Assembly: GCA_023362775.1 (NCBI GenBank)
Contig: JALMGJ010000015.1
Span: forward strand, 13,626,501 to 13,690,500
DNA from: Charina bottae
Lineage: Eukaryota > Chordata > Lepidosauria > Squamata > Charinaidae
Direction of reading: 5' to 3'
DNA length: 64,000 bases
Part shown: in pieces, positions 28,895 through 40,019 of the stretch
How the letters are laid out: every line of letters begins with the position of its first letter
Numbering within the stretch: position 1 is the stretch's first letter
The notes under the pieces: model-generated
What the model was told of the DNA's origin: nothing
The model's database searches: none
What the model saw: only the letters and a program-made list of their open reading frames with translations
Position numbers and translations under genes: made by a program

Positions 28895-30556
28895 TGACTG
28901 TGAGCTTGGCCGCCTGCTTCGTAGATCCATGTCCCTTTCTGATTGGTGAAGGCCGCCCAGGAGACAACGTGCGGCTGGGCTCTAGTGGTGGTCAATTCTT
29001 TGTTGACAGAGGGGGTTGTTCCTCTGCTTCGGAGATGTTGGTTCGCACCCTCCTCAAGCAGCCATCGCTAGACCCCAGCATACTGGACAATTGTCACCCA
29101 ATATCCAACCTTCCTTTCGTAGGAAAGGTAGTTGAGAAGATGGTCGCACAGCAGCTTCAGCAGATCTTCGATGAAGATCTGGATTATCTGGACCCCTTTC
29201 AGTTGGGTTTCAGGCCTGGGCGTGGGACTGAAACAGCATGGCTGTGCTTTTGTATGACCTCTGGTGGTAGCGAGATGGTATAGTGTATATCCATCCTTGC
29301 TCTACTTGACCTCTCACTGGCCTTTGATACCATCGACCACGGTATCCTTCTGGACTGGCTGTGTGGGTTGGGGTGGGTGGCACTGTATTGTGCTGGTTCT
29401 CTTTCTTCCTCTGTGGCCGGTTCCAGTTGGTGTTGATCTGGAGCAAAAGGTCCCGCCTTTGGTGCCTACTTTGTGGGGTTCTGCAGGGTTCAGTACTCTC
29501 TTGGCTCCAGTTTAACATCTACTTGTGGGTGGGTGGTGTCATCTGTCATCATGGGGTGAAGTATCATCTGTACACACATCTGCCCCTGGTGAATTGAACA
29601 GTGCTGTTGAGATCCTCTCCTGGTGTCTGGAGGCTGTGGGGCTTTGGATGGGGAACAGCCTTCAGCTCAACCCTGGCAAGACTGAGTGGCTTTGGGTTTT
29701 GGGGTCTTCTAGATCTGGGAATTTATCATCTTTGGTGCTGGATGGGGTGGCACTGTGCAACATGGGGTCTGGACTCATGACTCCAGCTAAAGTAGGCGGC
29801 AGTCATGGCTAGGAGGACCTTGATGCAACTTCATTTTGTGCATCAGTTGTGCCCATTCCTTGATAGTAGGCTCTACTCTCAAGTCACTCATGCCCTGGTC
29901 ACCTCACAAATGGACTACTGTAATGTCCTGTACACAGGGCTGCCCTTGAAGAGCATCAGGAAGCTTCAACTGCTGGCAATTATGTGTTCTCATAGATCAG
30001 CACACGTTACACCTCTGCTCTGCAAACTCTATTGGTTGCCAGTTTGCTTCCAGTTTCAATTTAAAGTGCTGTTTTTGACCTTTAAAACCCTACATGGCAT
30101 GGAGCCAGGTTATTAGAGGGACCACCTCTCTCATCCCATCAGGTCCTGCAAAAGGGGCGTGCTATGGGTCCTGTCTGCTAAGGAGTTTCATCTGACAGGA
30201 CCCAGAAGGACTTTTCTGCTGTGGCCCCTGCCCTTTGGAACATCACCTCCCCTGAGGTTAGATTGGCCCCAATGCTACTGGCCTTCCAGAAGGCACTGAA
30301 GACTTGGTTTTGCCAAAGGGCTTGGGGATCCCCTGGAGATATGGAGCCTGTGAAATGGCTGCCTTGTCTGTAAGGTTTGGATTGCACTCTCCTATGGTTT
30401 ATTATTACAGTTTTTAATCGTTTTAGTTGTTTTTAACTCCTTTTGTTGTAATTGTTTTGGTGGTAGTTTGTTGTTTTTGCTACAGTATTTTAATTGTGTG
30501 GGCTGCCCAGAGTCACGTATTTGAGATGGATGGCTATAGAAATACAATAAAAAAAA
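28895..30556 (+). mobile_element. L2-type LINE, 5'-truncated, decayed reverse transcriptase
   Basis: Recognisable RT pieces appear in order across broken frames: VVEKMVAQQLQ and FQLGFRPGRGTETA (about 29130-29240), LLDLSLAFDTIDHGILL (block A with the catalytic Asp, about 29300), then LYSQVTHALVTSQMDYCNVL, YTGLPLKSIRKLQLL, THVTP-like and FKVLFLTFKTLHGMEPGY (about 29860-30115). It ends gctgcccagagtcacgtatt plus an A-rich tail. Several frame changes and in-frame stops make it inactive. Confidence 0.85.
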
Positions 30557-30755
30557 ACCAAGAGCTAACTAAAGGTACTTGTTCTCAGCTGCTGAGGACA
30601 ATACCTTATCCTTCCTCCTGCCCCATGGCCACGTTCATACCAAACTGGTATCTCTATATGAGATAGGATTAGAGTGCCACTGAACCTCCTTGCAGAGGAC
30701 GTTCATCCAGCAAATTCAAGGGGTTCTGAATACAAGGGAAATAGTTTGAATACGG

Positions 30756-31314
30756 CAGAGCTTTCCACATTTTTCATGTTGGTGACACACTTTTTAGACA
30801 TGCATCATTTCGCGACACAGACTTACAGCAGGGCACAAGGCAGGCACTAGGACCTGCGCGGAATCACAGCAGGTTTGGAGGCAGCAAGGCACAAGGCAGG
30901 CACTAGGACAGGGCTTTCCAAAGTGCCGCCGCTGGCGACACACGAGCGGTGGCGTGGGGCCCGCACGCGGCGGCGACGACACAGGAGAGCGTGCGGCGGC
31001 GCGCGTGTGCATGGCGGCGGCGCGGGGGGCGTGCGGCGGCGCGGGCGTGCATGGCAGTGGCACGGGGGGGCATGCGGCGCGTGGGGGGGCGTGCGGCGCG
31101 TGGGGGGGCGTGCGCCGCCGCTTCTGGGTGGTGTGGCGACACACCACGCTGTGTGTGGCAACACACTTTTGTGTCGCGACACACAGTTTGGAAAGCTCTG
31201 CACTAGGACCTGCGTGGAATCCTGGCAGGGCTCAGAGGCAGCAGCAGCAGCGACACACCCAGACACTGCAGCCGACACACTAACGTGTCCCGACACACAG
31301 TTTGGAAAGCTCTG
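30756..31314. mobile_element. hAT-type MITE (long subtype) carrying a nested MITE, 8-bp TSD
   Basis: Ends CAGAGCTTTCCA.. / ..GTTTGGAAAGCTCTG; target duplication GAATACGG at 30748-30755 and 31315-31322. It is split by a second MITE at 30909-31200. Confidence 0.92.
30909..31200. mobile_element. Nested GC-rich hAT-type MITE, 292 bp, 8-bp TSD
   Basis: Ends CAGGGCTTTCCAAA.. / ..GTTTGGAAAGCTCTG; target duplication CACTAGGA at 30901-30908 and 31201-31208, which lies inside the host MITE. The interior is extremely GC/CpG-rich with repeated gcgtgcggcggcgc motifs. Same subtype as the element at 5666. Confidence 0.92.
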
Positions 31315-31870
31315 GAATACGGTATGCAGCTTGAAAGATCAAATAGATACCTTTTTCATTTGGTTTCTTTAATTAATGTATACTTGTTCCCTGGGTTTCC
31401 TGAAGAGCATGATTGAAATAACAGCCTTGCAGTTGTTTTCCATTCAAATCAGCATTGAGTGAATAAGAATGATCAGCAGGCTGTGAGCTTTCCTCTGTTG
31501 ACATGTGCTCAGCCTCAAGTTTTAGAAAGAGTGTTGGTGGCAAGTTCACCAGTTGCTATACCAGGCTCTTCAGCTTTCCTCTTTCCCACTCAACCTACCT
31601 GGGGAAGACAAGTCCAAAGACAAACTAATTTCTAAGTGGAGTATTCCAGCAGAGATGGAAGGGCCTGAAAGGTGTGGATCCCCTTGTTGATTCGACAACT
31701 ATTTTGGCTAAAGCAATCACTGTTGCCACCGCAATATATAGATGAAGTTTATTAGAAGTTCTAAAGGTGGGTGTTGCCTGTTCCTTATAATTGTGCCTCT
31801 TACAACAAGAAGAAGCATTTGAAACAAACCTTCAAGCAGGTTGGAAGCAGAAGCTGCAGGTCCTGAAGAG

Positions 31871-32026
31871 ATGGCAAAGGCAGCCGACTTCTCCGTTTTC
31901 AGCGTTCTGGTGACAGGGTCCGATCGGGGGATTGGCCTTGGCCTGGTGAAAAGATTTCTGATGCTGCCATGTCCACCCGAATGGGTCTTTGCTACAACTC
32001 TTGATCTGCAGGGAGAAGAAACCAAG
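31871..32026 (+). pseudogene. SDR copy A exon 1 (156 nt)
   Basis: Encodes MAKAADFSVFSVLVTGSDRG, then IGLGLVKRFLMLPCPPEWVF and ATTLDLQGEETK; donor gtaaga. The ATG is at the same place as in B and C; upstream in-frame codons include no earlier ATG. Confidence 0.9.
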
Positions 32027-33500
32027 GTAAGAATCACTTAATGTAGCAGGATGGTGGGGTGGGGTGGTTCAGATGTTGAACCAAGGCTGGAATGACGTAG
32101 GTGCAAGTCCCCAGTTGGCAATGGAGCTCACAGGTGATTTGCGGCTTCCGGAGTCTCTCTCAGCCCACGTGCCCCCAAGGGTCGTGGTTGGGGGGAAAGA
32201 ATTGAGACCCTCGTGTACACCAGCTTCGGCTTCCAGATGAAAGATGGCAGAAAAAGAGACCCAGAAAGCCGAAGAGCAGTTGGGTTCGCAGTTCACTATA
32301 CACCATGGTTTATTTTAGTATGACTTTTTCTATAAAATGCAACTGGCTGAGTCCATGCAATCTGCTAGTTCCTGGGCCTCCAACATTACCTGGTGGGGAT
32401 GTCACGCCCACAACATGCTATTTGGCACCCACCAGGTGCCCTTCCCTCCCTAAACTTTACTTTTCTTTAGATTCTTTAATGTTTTGAATGAGAAACACCA
32501 GCACCAGCCTCCAGCATAACTTGCATTTCCAGCAATGCTTTTTGGCTGCACAAAGACATTTTCACACATACAGTATACATACCCCACATCACAGTCTCCC
32601 TCTCACAGCAATGCGATGAAAAGTGCAGAAAAGGAATAGGAAATACCAAAGCAAAGAAATTAAGGTGGGGTAAGGACAGGGAAAGGAAATATCGCTAAAT
32701 CTAATATTTTCCAACCATATTCAATATACCTCTTTGTGCCTTTCCTTCTTTGGAAAAAAAACTTTCTTCTACCCCGTTCATATACCGCTTTGTGCTCTCT
32801 GGATGGCTGCAGCCACTTCAGGATTTGCTTCCTGACAACTATTTGATGAGAGTGCCAATAACACAGGCTCAGAATGCCAAATCTGCTTACTAGTCTGAAA
32901 AATTAGGACAGGAGCCCATCCTGACTGGAGTAGCTCATTCTGGCTGGGTTCACATGTTGCGTGAAGCCTTAATGTATTTTGTTAATGTATGTTGTTGGGA
33001 TGGTAATATCTGCACCAAGGCCATCTAATGACAAACGGGTCGCATACCTTTCCTGCTTGCTCTTCCTTTTGGTATTGTTCTCTCTAGAATCAGGAAAAGA
33101 GAAACCTTGCTGACAATGAAAGATTGGGAGAGTAAAATTGGAGAATCCACGGTGTTGGGAAAACTGACTGCATATATTCACAGCAGAAAACTAACCAAAT
33201 TCAAGCAGGAATGGTTCCTTATACACAGCAGGGCGAGCTAAGATGCTTAGAATATGTTTTTTTGAAGAAAAAAAGAGGCTGTTTATAAAATAATTTAAAC
33301 AATTCAAATAGAAATGAGCAATAGCTGCAGATGTCCAGAGCACAGTTTTAAAATATTAAGTAGCAGCGTTTGGAGAAAAATATGGGGGAGGAGAGAGGGG
33401 GACTTCTAGAATGCTTTTTCCTAAAATGTTTTTTCTTATTCCTTTTGTTTGTTTGTTTATTTGGCCTTTCTAATTTTTTTAAAAAAAATCAAATTTTCAC
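32027..33500. other. Intron 1 of SDR copy A, first part
   Basis: Intronic sequence partly similar to intron 1 of B (for example the caagtccccagttggcaatg / caagttcccagttggtcatg block soon after exon 1). No separate gene recognised. Confidence 0.5.
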
Positions 33501-33504
33501 TTCA

Positions 33505-33625
33505 ACCTTATTTATTTATTTATTTATTTATTGCTCACATTTATATGGCCGCTCATCTCACACAGGGCGACTCTGGGCGGCGTACAATGAGATAAAAACA
33601 ATGAATAAATAAAAACAATCATTAT
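33505..33625 (-). repeat. L2/CR1-type 3' tail fragment
   Basis: A (TTTA)n tract, then tatggccgctcatctcacac and gactctgggcggcgtacaat; reverse complement of an L2-like end. Confidence 0.6.
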
Positions 33626-33904
33626 AAAAAGGTAAAATGATTATTAAAAAGAATATTATCACAAGATTTTGAAATATACCAACCCCGCAGAGAAAGAAAG
33701 AAAATCAGTCATAGTGGAGCCATCTAAGAATGCCTCCTGTTCCCAAAGACCCCCAGGCCTGACAACACAGCCAGGTCTTGAGGGACTTCCTAAACGATAG
33801 CAACCTTTGCTCTAGTGTAAAGATTATTTTATGTCTGTATATGTATTCTTTTCCCCTTTCTTTGTTTTTGCTTTTTTTGTTGTTTTGCCTAATTAATAAT
33901 TTTT

Positions 33905-34502
33905 ATTTATTTATTTATTTATTTATTCATTTTTTTATCCCGCATTATTTTTACAAATAACTCAAGGCGGGGAACATGCCTAATACTCCTTCCTCCTCCT
34001 GTTTTCCCCACAACAGCAACCCTGTGAGGTGAGTTGGGCTGAGAGAGAGTGACTGGCCCAAGGTCACCCAGCCGGCTTTCATGCCTAAGGCGGGACAAGA
34101 ACTCTCAGTCTCCTGGTTTGCCATTGGCTCCTTCCTAGGGCTGAGAGAGAGTGACTGGCCCAAGGTCACCCAGCCGGCTTTCATGCCTAAGGAGGGACTA
34201 GAACTCTCAGTCTCCTGGTTTGCCATTGGCTCCTTCCTAGGGCTGAGAGAGAGTGACTGGCCCAAGGTCACCCAGCCGGCTTTCATGCCTAAGGAGGGAC
34301 TAGAACTCTCAGTCTCCTGGTTTGCCATTGGCTCCTTCCTAGGGCTGAGAGAGAGTGACTGGCCCAAGGTCACCCAGCCGGCTTTCGTGCCTCAGGAGGG
34401 ACTAGAACTCTCAGTCTCCTGGTTTGCCATTGGCTCCTTCCTAGGGCTGAGAGAGAGGGACTGGCCCAAGGTCACCCACCCGGCTTTCATGCCTAAGGCG
34501 GG
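33905..34502 (-). mobile_element. Family 1 SINE with a 102-bp head unit expanded to five copies
   Basis: The tail end is at the left ((TTTA)n, then acaaataactcaaggcgggg). The segment gactggcccaaggtcaccca occurs at 34051, 34153, 34255, 34357 and 34459, exactly 102 bp apart. The tRNA A-box end is missing at the right. Because 102 is a multiple of three, both strands stay open as repetitive frames; these are not genes. Confidence 0.92.
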
Positions 34503-35060
34503 ATGTGGGGCTGCCCTTAGAGGCCATCTACATGTTACAACTGGTCCAGAATGCAGCGGTGTGTGCAGTTCTGGGTGCTCCACAGTTTGCTCGTGTAACA
34601 CAGCTGCTTTATGAGCTGCGCTGTTTTCCAGTTTCTTTTTGGGTGCAATTCAAGGAGCTGGTTATCACCTTCAAAGCTCTGAATGGCACGGGGCCAGTCT
34701 ATTACAGGACTACCTCTCCCTGAAGGTATCTGCCCATCCCACCAGGTTCGATAAGGTGAGTGCGCTCCAGGTCTGTTCCTTTAAATGTCGTCAGGTGGGA
34801 TCTAGGAATGGTCCGCCCCTGCCCTGTGGAACACCCTTCCCCGCAGATCCAGCAAGACTGTACCTGCCTAGCCTTGAGTTAGGCTGAGGCTGGAGTCTGG
34901 TCAGTCTAGATGTTGCTATATGGAGGAGTGTTTATTTTGGGGTACGGGCGGGTTGATGCTTTTATTGTCTTTTTATGTTTTTATTGCTATTTTGCTGAGC
35001 TGCCCAGAGTTCTGGTACATAATATTGGTGGCCATACAAGTCTTTCAAATGAATAAATTG
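34503..35060 (+). mobile_element. L2-type LINE 3' fragment
   Basis: Reading fragments LEAIYMLQLVQNAAVCAVLG, VSFWVQFKELVITFKALNGT and YYRTTSP match the C-terminal RT region seen at 29950-30115. It ends gctgcccagagttctggtac plus an AT tail. Confidence 0.8.
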
Positions 35061-35191
35061 ATATACCTTTCTTCTTCACTATTTCTTTTGTTATTATCCT
35101 CTTTGGAACCTGACTCAACTCATTGCTTGCTTTTGATATATAATAACAAATTTTAATTCTGAGACGAAAGTGCTTTTTCCCCCTCCTCCAG

Positions 35192-35243
35192 GAGGTAAAA
35201 GAGTTGGCATGCAAGCATCCAAGCCTGGTGTTGTTGCAACTAG
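35192..35243 (+). pseudogene. SDR copy A exon 2 (52 nt)
   Basis: Acceptor ctcctccag, donor gtaagt. Encodes EVKELACKHPSLVLLQL plus the first base of an Asp codon. Confidence 0.9.
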
Positions 35244-35448
35244 GTAAGTTTCAAGAGCCATATGCAAATGGGACAAGTTTTGTACTACAGAAATACCAGA
35301 GCATCCAGCTAAAAGCCATTGCTGGAACTAACAGAGCCTGCAATATCACTGGTAGGGTTCACTGTGGTTTGTTTGGGTTTGACTAGTATGTTGTGTGACC
35401 TCCAGTTTTCTAAATTTGCAGAATATGTTATGGCTACTGTATCTGGAG

Positions 35449-35758
35449 GGGCACGATGGCTCAGTGGTTAAAATGCCAGGCTTGTCGATCGGAAGGTTGG
35501 CGGTTCGAGACCCGAGCACCGCGTGATGGAGTGAGCTCCCACACTCGCCCCAGCTCTAGCAATTCGAAAGCATGCAAATGCAAGTAGATGAATAGGTACC
35601 ACTTCGGTGGGATGGTAACAGTGTTCCGCGTGTGTCATGCCGGCCACATGACCGCGGAAGCGTCTTCGGACAGCGCTGGCTCTTCGGCTAACAAACGGAG
35701 ATGAGCACCGCCCCCTAGAGTTGGACACGACTGTGCAGGGGAAAACCTTTACCTTTTA
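35449..35758 (+). mobile_element. Sauria-type SINE, full length, 15-bp TSD
   Basis: Flanked by CTACTGTATCTGGAG at 35434-35448 and 35759-35773. A box tggctcagtgg, B box ggttcgagaccc, 3' part agagttggacacgactg and tail aacctttacctttt. Confidence 0.93.
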
Positions 35759-36149
35759 CTACTGTATCTGGAGAATGACAGGATGACAGTAAAGAAATAA
35801 TGACTTAAAACAATGTGTGAAGACAATCCATGTCACAGCTTGTCTCTGATTCCAAAAAGAACAAATCCCCCGTATTATTTAATTTCAGCCTCACCTTGAG
35901 CCTAATTGAGTGTCACTTTGTTGGTGATCTTCAGCTACTTGTTTCAGGTGGTGACTTTTTGCACTCATTGCTAATATTCTCACACACTTTTTGGAGTCTA
36001 TGCTCCCAACAATTTGGGCCTGGAATCTGTCAAGTTGCTACTCAAGGAGCCATTTAGTTGCATGGATCTTCTGAAGATCCGATAAACCCCTGCCAAACCA
36101 TTTTGAAAGGGCATTTTGTTCTTGTTGAAATACTGTTATCATTCCTCAG

Positions 36150-36336
36150 ATGTCACTGTTCTTGAGAGCATCCAGGCAGCTCTAAAAGAAGTGGAAAAAC
36201 GTGTTGGAGAGGTGGGCTGACCATCCTAATCAACAATGCTGGCCTTTGGTTCTTTGAAAATCTAGAAAATGAAAATGCCAAGGATATGAGGGCTCTATAT
36301 GCAGTCAACACCATTGGGCCGCTGCAAATGAGTCAG
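36150..36336 (+). pseudogene. SDR copy A exon 3 with 1-nt deletion (187 nt instead of 188)
   Basis: Starts DVTVLESIQAALKEVEKRVG, then frameshifts to a TGA. In the original frame the remainder reads TILINNAGLWFFENLENENA and ends IGPLQMSQ; donor gtttgt. Confidence 0.92.
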
Positions 36337-37870
36337 GTTTGTTTATTATTTAATTTTTTAAACCACATTTGAGCAAAGTACCTTATATTATTTAACATAA
36401 ACCTACAGGGCTGAAACAACTCAGTATAAATAAATAAAGAATAATAATGCTGAAAATGAGTAGAAATCGTTGAGTGATTTGGAAGCAGGTGGAACATCCA
36501 GCATCCTTGGGTTATCTGCTCCTTTTTGGGGAGTCTTGGGTCAGAAGAACGTCTTCCAGGCCACTGTGACTTTTGTGGTTACAAAAGTCACCCATATTTC
36601 TTCAGAGTTGGTTGGCACAATCCTTAGAGATACTGAGGCAACATTTTGCCAGGTCATCTGGGATTATTCAAACCCTTGAGCTTTGAGGAAATAGAAACAG
36701 TTCTTCTCTGTGAGATAAGTTCCACCAGGGGTGGGCTTGATCCCTACCCACCAGGCTAATCTCTGCTTCCAGGGAATGGAATGTGACCTTGATACTAGTG
36801 ATGAAGAATGGAGGTTATGCATGCCCACTTCAAGAGCCCATCTCTTGATCCACATAGTCTTCCCAACTATTGTCCTATCTGCCACCTCCCCTTTGTCAGG
36901 AAGGTGATGGGAGAATGTGGTAACAAGGCAATTACAGAGAACTCCTGAGGAAGCGGATTATCTTGATCCCTCCCAGTTTTTGAGCATGGGATGGAGACTG
37001 CACTGCTTGTTGTTGTTGTGGATCTCCTGTGGCAGGATCTTGACCAGGTAGCGCCTCTCTTTGTCCTGTTTGATCTCTCAGCAGTGACTCCTGTCACAGA
37101 TGTTGAAGGGATGGGAGTCTGGAAATAGGCTGCCTTGATCATAGCCCCTCATTTCTGAACAGCTTTTGAGGTTGCAATTATTAACTTCTGTATCATTTTT
37201 TCAAAAGCAGTAAAAATACTGTTTTTCCAGAAAGGTTTCAGAGAGGAGATGAGAAGAATAACAATAATTAAGGAGTCCATGGGTAAACATTCAGGGATAT
37301 TATTGCATTATTTGTATTGTTGGTATTTATGTCTTTGGTGTTACGTTGTCTATCTATTCAGCTGGAAACAGTGCAGAGTCTTTGGATAAGGCACCATACC
37401 AATATGTTGCAGAGGTTTTGAAGTGGTGCAGAGTTCTTGTGTGAAAGCGTTTTTTTTTTTTGCAGTCTTAGAATACATCCCCATAACAGCTGTTTCTCTT
37501 TGAAGATATTCCATTTGCAGTAATTTAATGGGCGATTAACAAATCAGCATGTTACAATTCTGTTGTTCGAACATTCCATCGAAACGGGGCCATCATGTTA
37601 TAAGGCCTTCCCTTTGAGCCTGTCACCCTAGTAGATCTTAGGAGGAAGTGTTCACCTTAGATTCCTCTTTAAAGCTCTAAAAATAATCTCTAGCACTTCT
37701 GATTTGGTTCAGAAGAAACTGGCTACTACTAGAGTAGGTCACATAGAATAGATGTCATGTGTGGGGTCACACTTAAAAAAAAAGGCACGGGTTGTGATAC
37801 AGCAGTGTTATTTGGGGAAGTTCAAAGGGAGAGTCAAGTTGCCCACCCCTTGCCTTGTTTCTACTTGATA

Positions 37871-38201
37871 AATAAAGGTAAAGGTTCCCCCTGCACATTT
37901 GTGCAGTCGTGTCTGACTCTAGGGGCCGGTGCTCATCTCCGTTTCTTAGCCGAAGAGCCAGCGTTGTCCGAAGACGCTTCCATGGTCATGTGGCCGGCAT
38001 GACGCATGCAGAACACTGTTACCTACCCACCAAAGTGGTACCTATTTATCTACTTGCATTTGCACGCTTTCGAATTGCTAGGTTGGCAAGAGGTGGGGCG
38101 AGTGCGGGAGCTCACTCCGTCACGTGGAGCTGGGGATTCGAACCTCCGAACTTGCGATCTACAAGCCTGGCGTCTTACCCGCTGAGCCATCGCACCCCCA
38201 T
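37871..38201 (-). mobile_element. Sauria-type SINE, minus orientation
   Basis: Reverse complement of the 26355 copy: begins aaaggtaaaggttccccctg, contains gtcgtgtctgactctagggg and gtcatgtggccggcatgacg, and ends in the reversed A box (ctgagccat). Flanks ttctacttgata / ttctacatgata look like a target duplication with one change. Confidence 0.9.
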
Positions 38202-38467
38202 TCTACATGATAGTCATCCAGAAATCCACACCCTGCATCAGCTGAAGCTTTAGAACCGTCTTGAAAGGCACCCTATAAAAAAGCTTTACAGCGGTCTAGC
38301 TGGGTATGGTCAGGGCCTGGATGACTGTGTGAGGATCCCCTTGGAGATCAGCTTAAGTTGATAGAAGAGCCTTTGGTTATCCGAGGCCAGTTTTTGATGA
38401 CTGTCATTGCACCGCTTGTTTCCAAAGTCCTAGCTGCAACCAATTCTCTTTCCTTCCTCCCTGCAAG

Positions 38468-38626
38468 GCCTTTCTGCCCCTGTTGAAGAAGGCAGCCCAG
38501 AGAAGTCCAAGGCAAGGGCTGAGCTGCAGCAAGGCGGCCATTATCAATATATCCAGTGCCCTTGGCTCAATAGAGGTTGTGCTTATTTGGGAGAAAGGAC
38601 AGGCAGTTTCATACCGCTGCAGTAAG
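38468..38626 (+). pseudogene. SDR copy A exon 4 (159 nt), active-site exon
   Basis: Encodes AFLPLLKKAAQRSPRQGLSC, then SKAAIINISSALGSIEVVLI and EKGQAVSYRCSK. The Ser of NISS and the Tyr/Lys of YRCSK are intact. Confidence 0.9.
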
Positions 38627-39656
38627 GTACCTAATGTGATTTCTGTGTGGAATTGCCTGCACATAGTGGGAACCTCCTTTTTTAGTCATTACTGTGTCTG
38701 TCCATACATGCTTGTCCCTTAAAGATTAATTTATTACTGACTGATGAGATATGGAATGGTTTGGAAACACAAGGAAATGGGGATGCAGTTCATTTTTGCT
38801 CTTCTGCAAACCATGTTGCACAGGTTTTGAGCCAGTGCAGAGTTCTGGCATGCAAGTGCTCTCTTGCAGTCTTAGATTTCTTCCACTAAAAAACTGTGTC
38901 CAAATTTAAATGGGCTTGATTTTGAAATGATTTCATTTACAGATGAGACAGCTTGATCTCTAACGTCAAGACTGAAATTAAGAAAAGAAGGAATTGCCTT
39001 GAATTGCTTGTGTTTCTATTTTATTGCACACATCAATGATTAGTATTTTCATTCATTGTAAGCAAAAATCAGAAAAAGTGGGAATGTCTGTGATATAAAG
39101 TATGCTAAACTGAGAAAGTGCTCTATGCAAAAGACAATCATTTAGATGAGTTTGTTTTAGCAACCGGGAGAGATTGTTCAACAGAGATTGGTACATATTT
39201 GCTCTGATGAAACTCCTGGTCCTAGCTGTTGAGGTAGATGGCAAAAAACACCATGATCCCACACGCAGCCACTATCAACTGCACAGAAAGTGCAATATGG
39301 GGGCGGTGGATGAACCTAGCAGAGAGTGAAGGTCCAGGAACCGGCCTTTTAGTCCTCAGCATTCAAGCTGTAGGGATGCCCACACTAAGCCATGATTGGC
39401 GAGTTGCCTCTTCCCAGTCAAGGTACATATTTCTTTGCTCTCCAGAGCAAGCATATGGTTGGCTTCCTCATCCCCCTTTGTGTGGTAAAGGAATTGTTTA
39501 GTCCAGTTATGGTGTGTTGCCCCCTCCTTTCCAGGCCTGGATGAGGATAACAGTTTTGACCAATATCCTGTCGTACAGTGATTTATCTTCACCCCCCTCC
39601 ATTTCCCTCTCCAATGCATGCATTTTCCTTATAGTTCTTTTTTACAACCCATGTAG

Positions 39657-39764
39657 ACTGCTTTAAACATGCTCACCAAATGCCAGTCGCTCGAGTATCC
39701 AGCCGATGGGATTCTGACTGTGTCCATCCATCCTGGCTTGGTAAATACAAGTCGCAACCCATAT
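39657..39764 (+). pseudogene. SDR copy A exon 5 (108 nt)
   Basis: Acceptor catgtag. Encodes TALNMLTKCQSLEYPADGIL, then TVSIHPGLVNTSRNPY; donor gtaagt. The HPG after the active site is typical of SDRs. Confidence 0.9.
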
Positions 39765-40019
39765 GTAAGTCTTTTAATCTGGGAAAAGGAATAATGCATT
39801 TATATATGGACACCGGTGTACTGTACATGCATGAACTCACGCACACATGAATTACCTGATAATGAGGCCCTGACAGTTTTAGTATTCAATTTATTTGGTG
39901 TTTTAGTATTTTGTTTACTAAATTCTTAAGAAGATACTCATGCAACAGTAAAAATATTGAATTCCTTTTTGAATGTAATGCAAATCCTGATAATCATATA
40001 CTGTAATCTGGATTAATAA

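Larger units (their letters stand above)
30570..31870 (+). promoter_or_regulatory. Upstream block of SDR copy A (shared with B and the B-C spacer)
   Basis: Diverged but collinear similarity exists to 42582-44168 and 55148-56109. Examples are the block around ctcagctgctgaggacaata, the string gcagcttgaaagatcaaata at 31326 and the catttgaaacaaaccttcaa string just before the ATG. It is interrupted by a hAT MITE. A promoter role is inferred only from position and retention in front of each copy. Confidence 0.45.

Noticed and set aside
30847..31296. Long Pro/Arg/His-rich frames on both strands
   Set aside because: They are produced by the CpG-rich nested MITE.
31841..31870. Upstream in-frame TTG as start of SDR copy A (same at 44145 and 56677)
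   Set aside because: Vertebrate initiation at the conserved downstream ATG (31871, 44169, 56707) is far more likely, and the short upstream leader differs in length between copies.
33965..34502. Regularly spaced repeats that might suggest a CRISPR array
   Set aside because: The whole 102-bp unit repeats without unique spacers, and the context is a vertebrate SINE.
34081..34614. 177-codon open frame on + (and a 140-codon one on -) that looks like a repeat protein
   Set aside because: It is the 102-bp SINE-head minisatellite read through; both strands are open only because the unit length is a multiple of three.
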